This document shows positions 7,919 to 10,643 of a stretch of DNA of 10,643 bases, in pieces; within the stretch, counting starts at the first letter, position 1, and each line of letters begins with the position of its first letter. The position numbers were made by a program, and so were the translations under genes. Under the pieces are notes generated by a model. It was given only the letters and a program-made list of their open reading frames with translations, searched no databases and was not told where the DNA came from. Source of the stretch: Bacillota bacterium (lineage in GTDB: Bacteria > Bacillota > Clostridia > Lachnospirales > Lachnospiraceae); contig JAIIAN010000103.1 in assembly GCA_022717655.1 (NCBI GenBank), positions 1 through 10,643 on the forward strand, read 5' to 3'.

Positions 7919-8059
7919 CTGAAAGAAACGCTTGTAACATAAAAATACCCTCTTTTCGGACATTCGCAATCCGCTTCGCTACTTGCTCATGAACGCAGTC
8001 GCTTAGTACTCCGCACACTTGAAGCGGGGGAATGCTTATCTGCGTTCAATTTCTTTCAG
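7919..8059 (-). repeat. Palindromic repeat copy B in the symporter operon leader
   Basis: A 141-bp segment bounded by perfect 10-bp inverted repeats CTGAAAGAAA (7919-7928) and TTTCTTTCAG (8050-8059). Inside are a second perfect inverted repeat GAACGCAG (7991-7998) / CTGCGTTC (8040-8047) and, directly next to it, a 33-nt module (7958-7990) repeated inverted at 9151-9183 with one mismatch. On the minus strand, CCGCTTC in the stem-loop is complementary to GAAGCGG in the module. It lies wholly between the operon promoter and its first ribosome binding site. Confidence 0.75.
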
Positions 8060-8088
8060 TTAAGCATATACTTTACTTTCTATTTTTT

Positions 8089-8116
8089 ATTATACATGTT
8101 ATAATAGTTTTGTAAA
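8089..8116 (-). promoter_or_regulatory. Promoter of the DUF3311-symporter-creatininase operon
   Basis: On the minus strand, TTTACA (8116-8111) and TATAAT (8094-8089) are separated by 16 bp, a near-consensus sigma-A promoter. Transcription would start near 8082, giving a leader of about 190 nt that contains repeat copy B. The -10 overlaps the divergent regulator promoter, so RpiR-type control of both is likely. Confidence 0.65.
8097..8105 (+). promoter_or_regulatory. Extended -10 promoter of the rpiR-type gene
   Basis: TGTTATAAT (TGnTATAAT), about 78 bp before the start codon. No good -35 is seen at normal spacing. The ATTATA (8089-8094) CATGT TATAAT (8100-8105) palindrome provides the -10 boxes for both divergent promoters and could also be an operator. 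Confidence 0.55.
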
Positions 8117-8182
8117 GTCATTACTTACATTTTTATTAAATATCACGAAACTTTTTTAATCCTGACGACGAAAGGAAACTCT

Positions 8183-9025
8183 ATGGACATTTTAGAACAT
8201 ATTCAGGAATTATATCCAAAGCTTACCAAAAAGCAAAAATCGATAGCAGATTATTTAACTGCTAACCCCGAAGAAATCAGCTACATTACTCTGGCGCAAC
8301 TCAGTCAGCAAACTCAAGTATCTGAACTAACGCTTCTGCGCTTTTGCCAAAAACTTGGCTGTTCTACCTTTGTAGGCCTAAAAGAACAGTTTCGAGATTA
8401 TACCCAGAGAATGATTCGTATTGCTTCCTCCTCTTCTTACTTTATTCCGGAACTGGAGGCCGGCGAAGCACCTGAGCGAGAACGCATACTTTTAGAAATT
8501 TGCAATCATGAAGCAAGTGCCTTTTCCGGCTTTATTTCTGATTTACCTTTCGATTCCATTATCGCTGCTTCTGATGAAATCCGTCGCAGCAATCGAATTT
8601 TTATTTTTGCTCACGATATTTCTAAAGTACCTGGCAAATTTTTAAAATCTCGACTCCTAATTTTGTATTTTAATGCAATTTTAATTGATTTATCCGATTT
8701 AGAACAAACACAAAAAACTTTACGTCAGCTTACCAAAGGAGATCTTGTTATCTTCTTCTCCTTTCCACGCTACTATTTTCCAATTGGAAATATTGCAAAA
8801 AAAGCCTCTGAAGCCGGAGTTCCGATTTTAACGATTACGGACAGTGATGCCTCACCTGCTGCCTGCTATAGCAACTTATTGCTCATTTGTCCTACCTCTA
8901 CAGAGCTGTTTTACAATTCAATGACAATTCCAATTGCTATGCTAAATATTTTAGCATCCTGCCTTGTCATTGACATTATTTCACCAGCCGAACGACAAAG
9001 TTTTATCGACACGTTATCTTCTTAA
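8183..9025 (+). CDS. MurR/RpiR-family transcriptional regulator
   Basis: A complete 280-residue regulator. Residues 1-77 form the RpiR-type helix-turn-helix domain (LTKKQKSIADYLTANPEEI, then VSELTLLRFCQKLGCSTFVG). Residues about 110-255 form a SIS domain (RIFIFAHDIS, GDLVIFFSFPRYYFP, GVPILTITDSDASPAA). The canonical sugar-phosphate motifs are changed: the first loop has no G-x-G-S-S, and the usual S-x-S-G-x-T is replaced by S-F194-P-R-Y. RpiR proteins with this F-P-x-Y form occur near amino acid, purine or amide catabolism genes, so a non-sugar ligand is plausible. The start ATG follows AAAGGAAAC. The gene is divergent from the symporter operon, sharing a short promoter region, and is probably its local regulator. 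It ends before repeat copy C and a bidirectional terminator. Confidence 0.9.
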   Translation: MDILEHIQELYPKLTKKQKSIADYLTANPEEISYITLAQLSQQTQVSELTLLRFCQKLGCSTFVGLKEQFRDYTQRMIRIASSSSYFIPELEAGEAPERERILLEICNHEASAFSGFISDLPFDSIIAASDEIRRSNRIFIFAHDISKVPGKFLKSRLLILYFNAILIDLSDLEQTQKTLRQLTKGDLVIFFSFPRYYFPIGNIAKKASEAGVPILTITDSDASPAACYSNLLLICPTSTELFYNSMTIPIAMLNILASCLVIDIISPAERQSFIDTLSS

Positions 9026-9032
9026 ACTTTTT

Positions 9033-9183
9033 AACCAAATCAAGTAAGTCCCCTGCTTCAATTGCGAAAAGTAATAAGCAGGAGTGTGGACTTGCTTGTA
9101 TCAGGAGGGGGCAAGCCCCTTCTGATAAGCTGCGTAGCAACTATTTGGTTATGAGCAAGTAGCGAAGCGGATTGCGAATATCC
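9033..9183 (+). repeat. Palindromic repeat copy C with 33-nt module
   Basis: A composite element between convergent genes. AACCAAAT (9033-9040) pairs with ATTTGGTT (9143-9150). The first internal arm, up to 9097, matches copy A (5212-5277) in reverse orientation. A second arm is an 11-bp hairpin, ATCAGGAGGGG (9100-9110) with CCCCTTCTGAT (9116-9126), loop GCAAG, one G-T pair. The 33-nt module at 9151-9183 follows the closing stem directly and equals the inverse of 7958-7990 with one mismatch. The folded form would be a three-way junction. Confidence 0.8.
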
Positions 9184-9197
9184 ACTTGACTCTCTTT

Positions 9198-9246
9198 AAA
9201 AAACGGAGACATCGATTCAAAATTCCAAATCGATGTCTCCGTTTTT
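9198..9246. terminator. Strong bidirectional terminator between rpiR-type gene and iadA
   Basis: A perfect 19-bp stem, 9199-9217 with 9228-9246 (core ACGGAGACATCGATT), and a 10-nt loop. Five or more T residues end the stem on both strands, so it can stop both convergent transcripts. The iadA stop codon is 3 nt away. Confidence 0.92.
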
Positions 9247-9248
9247 CA

Positions 9249-10388
9249 TTATTTTTCATAAGTGCCTTTTCGAAGAATCTTTCCCTCTTTCATAAAAAGC
9301 TTGCCATCAGCCACAAAAGCATCCAACTGTAAGTCTTTATCAAAAAGAAGAACATCTCCATCTGCGCCTTCTTTTATTAAACCTTTCTTCGGCAATAAAT
9401 CAAGCCCCTCTGCCACCTGACTCGTCATATAAGGCAACGCCTCCTCAAGCGACATTTCAAGTTCTTCTACCATATACTTTAATTCCTTATAAAGCGCATC
9501 CACACCAGAAACACCAATCTCCAAAAGCGTTCCATCTTCTGCATAATTGGACCAACTTCCATGACCATCCGAACTCATAGTAATGTGCTCGGTAGAAATT
9601 CCTCTCCTCTTTGCTTCTAATACACACTTACCCGGAGAGGTGTGCATACCGCAAGTCAAATCCACATATCCGCCTTTTTGCAAGAGTTCATATCCTTCTT
9701 CCATCAAATTCTTATTACGATTTACATGCGTCGGTCTAAAAATTCGCACCGGAACAGAACTTGTTTCCAATGCTTGGAAAACCGGCTGCAACCCTGCCTT
9801 GTCATCTCCCATATGAAGTACAACGATTCCTGGTTTTCCGCTAAGCATTCCTGCTACTCTAGCCTTACTGGCAATCTGAATCAGCTCGTCTTCTGTCACA
9901 TTCGGTGCACGATGATCTGAAATAGCAAGCTTCACACCCAAAATTTCTTTTACAAACACAATATCTCTGTCGATTTCCCCAGTAATCGTCGGATTTGGAA
10001 TCCCATAAGCTCCAGTCAGCATATATGCACTTACCCCTTCTTCACAAAGTGCTCTGGTTTTTGCATAGAGATTCTCTACACTTCTTGTAATTCCATCGGT
10101 TCCTAAAAGTCCTACTACCGTAGTAATCCCATTTTCTACCAGCTCAGAAAGCTGCAATTCCGGCGTTCTTGTATGAAAACTTCCTTCTCCGCCTCCGCCT
10201 GTGATGTGCACATGCTGATCGATGAATCCCGGTGTCAAAACTTTTCCTTTTGCATCTAAAACTTCACAATCAATCGGCAGCGGACCAATTTCGTCCTGAA
10301 TCTTTTCAATTTTTCCTCCACAGATCAGTACATCTTTTTTTCCAAAATATTTTGGCGCATATACTTCTGCATTTTTTATCAATAGCAT
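9249..10388 (-). CDS. iadA: Isoaspartyl dipeptidase (beta-aspartyl peptidase, M38)
   Basis: A complete 379-residue cytoplasmic metallopeptidase of the amidohydrolase superfamily, near the 390 residues of E. coli IadA. It cleaves beta-aspartyl dipeptides left over from degradation of damaged proteins. The whole active site can be placed: H59 and H61 in QHVHITGGGGE, E68, carbamylated-lysine candidate K153, R160, H192, H221, R224 in RPTHVNR, D274 in SSDGHGSW and S278. Spacing between these residues matches E. coli IadA (for example K to H 39, H to H 29). ATG at 10386-10388 follows GAGGG at 6 nt. The aldo/keto reductase gene ends 29 nt upstream, so the two are one operon. The convergent rpiR-type regulator and the symporter-creatininase operon nearby suggest a shared amide or peptide catabolic theme. 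Confidence 0.92.
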   Translation of the reverse strand: MLLIKNAEVYAPKYFGKKDVLICGGKIEKIQDEIGPLPIDCEVLDAKGKVLTPGFIDQHVHITGGGGEGSFHTRTPELQLSELVENGITTVVGLLGTDGITRSVENLYAKTRALCEEGVSAYMLTGAYGIPNPTITGEIDRDIVFVKEILGVKLAISDHRAPNVTEDELIQIASKARVAGMLSGKPGIVVLHMGDDKAGLQPVFQALETSSVPVRIFRPTHVNRNKNLMEEGYELLQKGGYVDLTCGMHTSPGKCVLEAKRRGISTEHITMSSDGHGSWSNYAEDGTLLEIGVSGVDALYKELKYMVEELEMSLEEALPYMTSQVAEGLDLLPKKGLIKEGADGDVLLFDKDLQLDAFVADGKLFMKEGKILRKGTYEK

Positions 10389-10417
10389 CTCTTACCCTCA
10401 TCTTTTCTTTTTGCTTT

Positions 10418-10643
10418 TCACAGTTCCAACGAACATGCATCAATTTTTTTCAATTCTTCTTCACTAAATGATGCGCTGTTTAATACTTTCAGATCTTCAA
10501 GAATCTGCTCCGGACGGGAAGCTCCAATTAAAACACTTGTTACAATACCGTCACGCAAAATCCATTTTAATGCCATCTGAGCAAGACTCTCTCCTCTATC
10601 TGCCGCAATCGCATTTAGACTGCGAATGCTTTCCAAACGTTCT
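10418..10643 (-). CDS. Aldo/keto reductase (YghZ-like), C-terminal fragment at window edge
   Basis: The last 74 residues of an aldo/keto reductase; the frame is open at the right edge, so the gene is cut by the window, not broken. The segment SLAQMALKWILRDGIVTSVL followed by IGASRPEQI is the family C-terminal NADPH-binding signature. It fits best the YghZ/Kv-beta-like group, which reduces small aldehydes such as glyceraldehyde 3-phosphate or methylglyoxal. It ends with TGA at 10418-10420, 29 nt before iadA. Its function in an iadA operon is unclear and may be unrelated to peptide breakdown. Confidence 0.85.
   Translation of the reverse strand, partial: ERLESIRSLNAIAADRGESLAQMALKWILRDGIVTSVLIGASRPEQILEDLKVLNSASFSEEELKKIDACSLEL

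Noticed and set aside
7895..7969. N-terminal extension of the DUF3311-like protein
   Set aside because: It is translated repeat and leader DNA. The ATG at 7892-7894 has a strong AGGAGG at good spacing.
7919..8059. CRISPR array or insertion sequence
   Set aside because: There are only two or three dispersed, inverted copies with no regular spacing, and no transposase or cas gene in the window.

Overview
The window looks like a chromosomal segment of a low-GC gut Clostridium relative, most likely a member of the Lachnospiraceae. The reasons are the AT-rich composition, strong AGGAGG ribosome binding sites, a YesL/DUF624 protein inside a glycosidase locus, and the overall gene content. No species is assigned. 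Ten protein genes or remnants are supported. Two run off the window edges (GH27 at the left, aldo/keto reductase at the right). No rRNA, tRNA, CRISPR array or insertion sequence was seen.

Left part (1-5340): a glycoside-use locus. On the minus strand, in transcription order, it has a 5'-truncated CUT1-type sugar ABC permease (pseudogene, 3549-4304), a hairpin terminator, a YesL/DUF624 membrane protein, a complete GH36 enzyme and the first 218 residues of a GH27 enzyme. A divergent AraC-family regulator with a cupin sensor domain starts about 50 bp from the broken permease end. The partner permease and the solute-binding protein expected upstream are absent, so the locus appears to have lost its importer. 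Both glycosidases keep the clan GH-D catalytic aspartates but lack the second Asp of the sugar-binding DD motif.

Middle and right part (5380-10643): a probable peptide or amide utilisation locus. A minus-strand operon encodes a DUF3311-like small membrane protein, a sodium/solute symporter (SSS family) and a creatininase-family amidohydrolase. It is divergent from an RpiR-type regulator whose SIS domain lacks the usual sugar-phosphate motifs, and the two promoters overlap. Convergent with the regulator, across a strong bidirectional terminator, are iadA (isoaspartyl dipeptidase) and, upstream of it in the same operon, the 3' end of an aldo/keto reductase.

Three copies of a palindromic repeat family sit in the intergenic spaces (5212-5277, 7919-8059, 9033-9183). 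Two of them share a 33-nt module next to a stem-loop whose closing stem differs in sequence but still pairs. This repeat family and the decapitated transporter locus are the most interesting observations.
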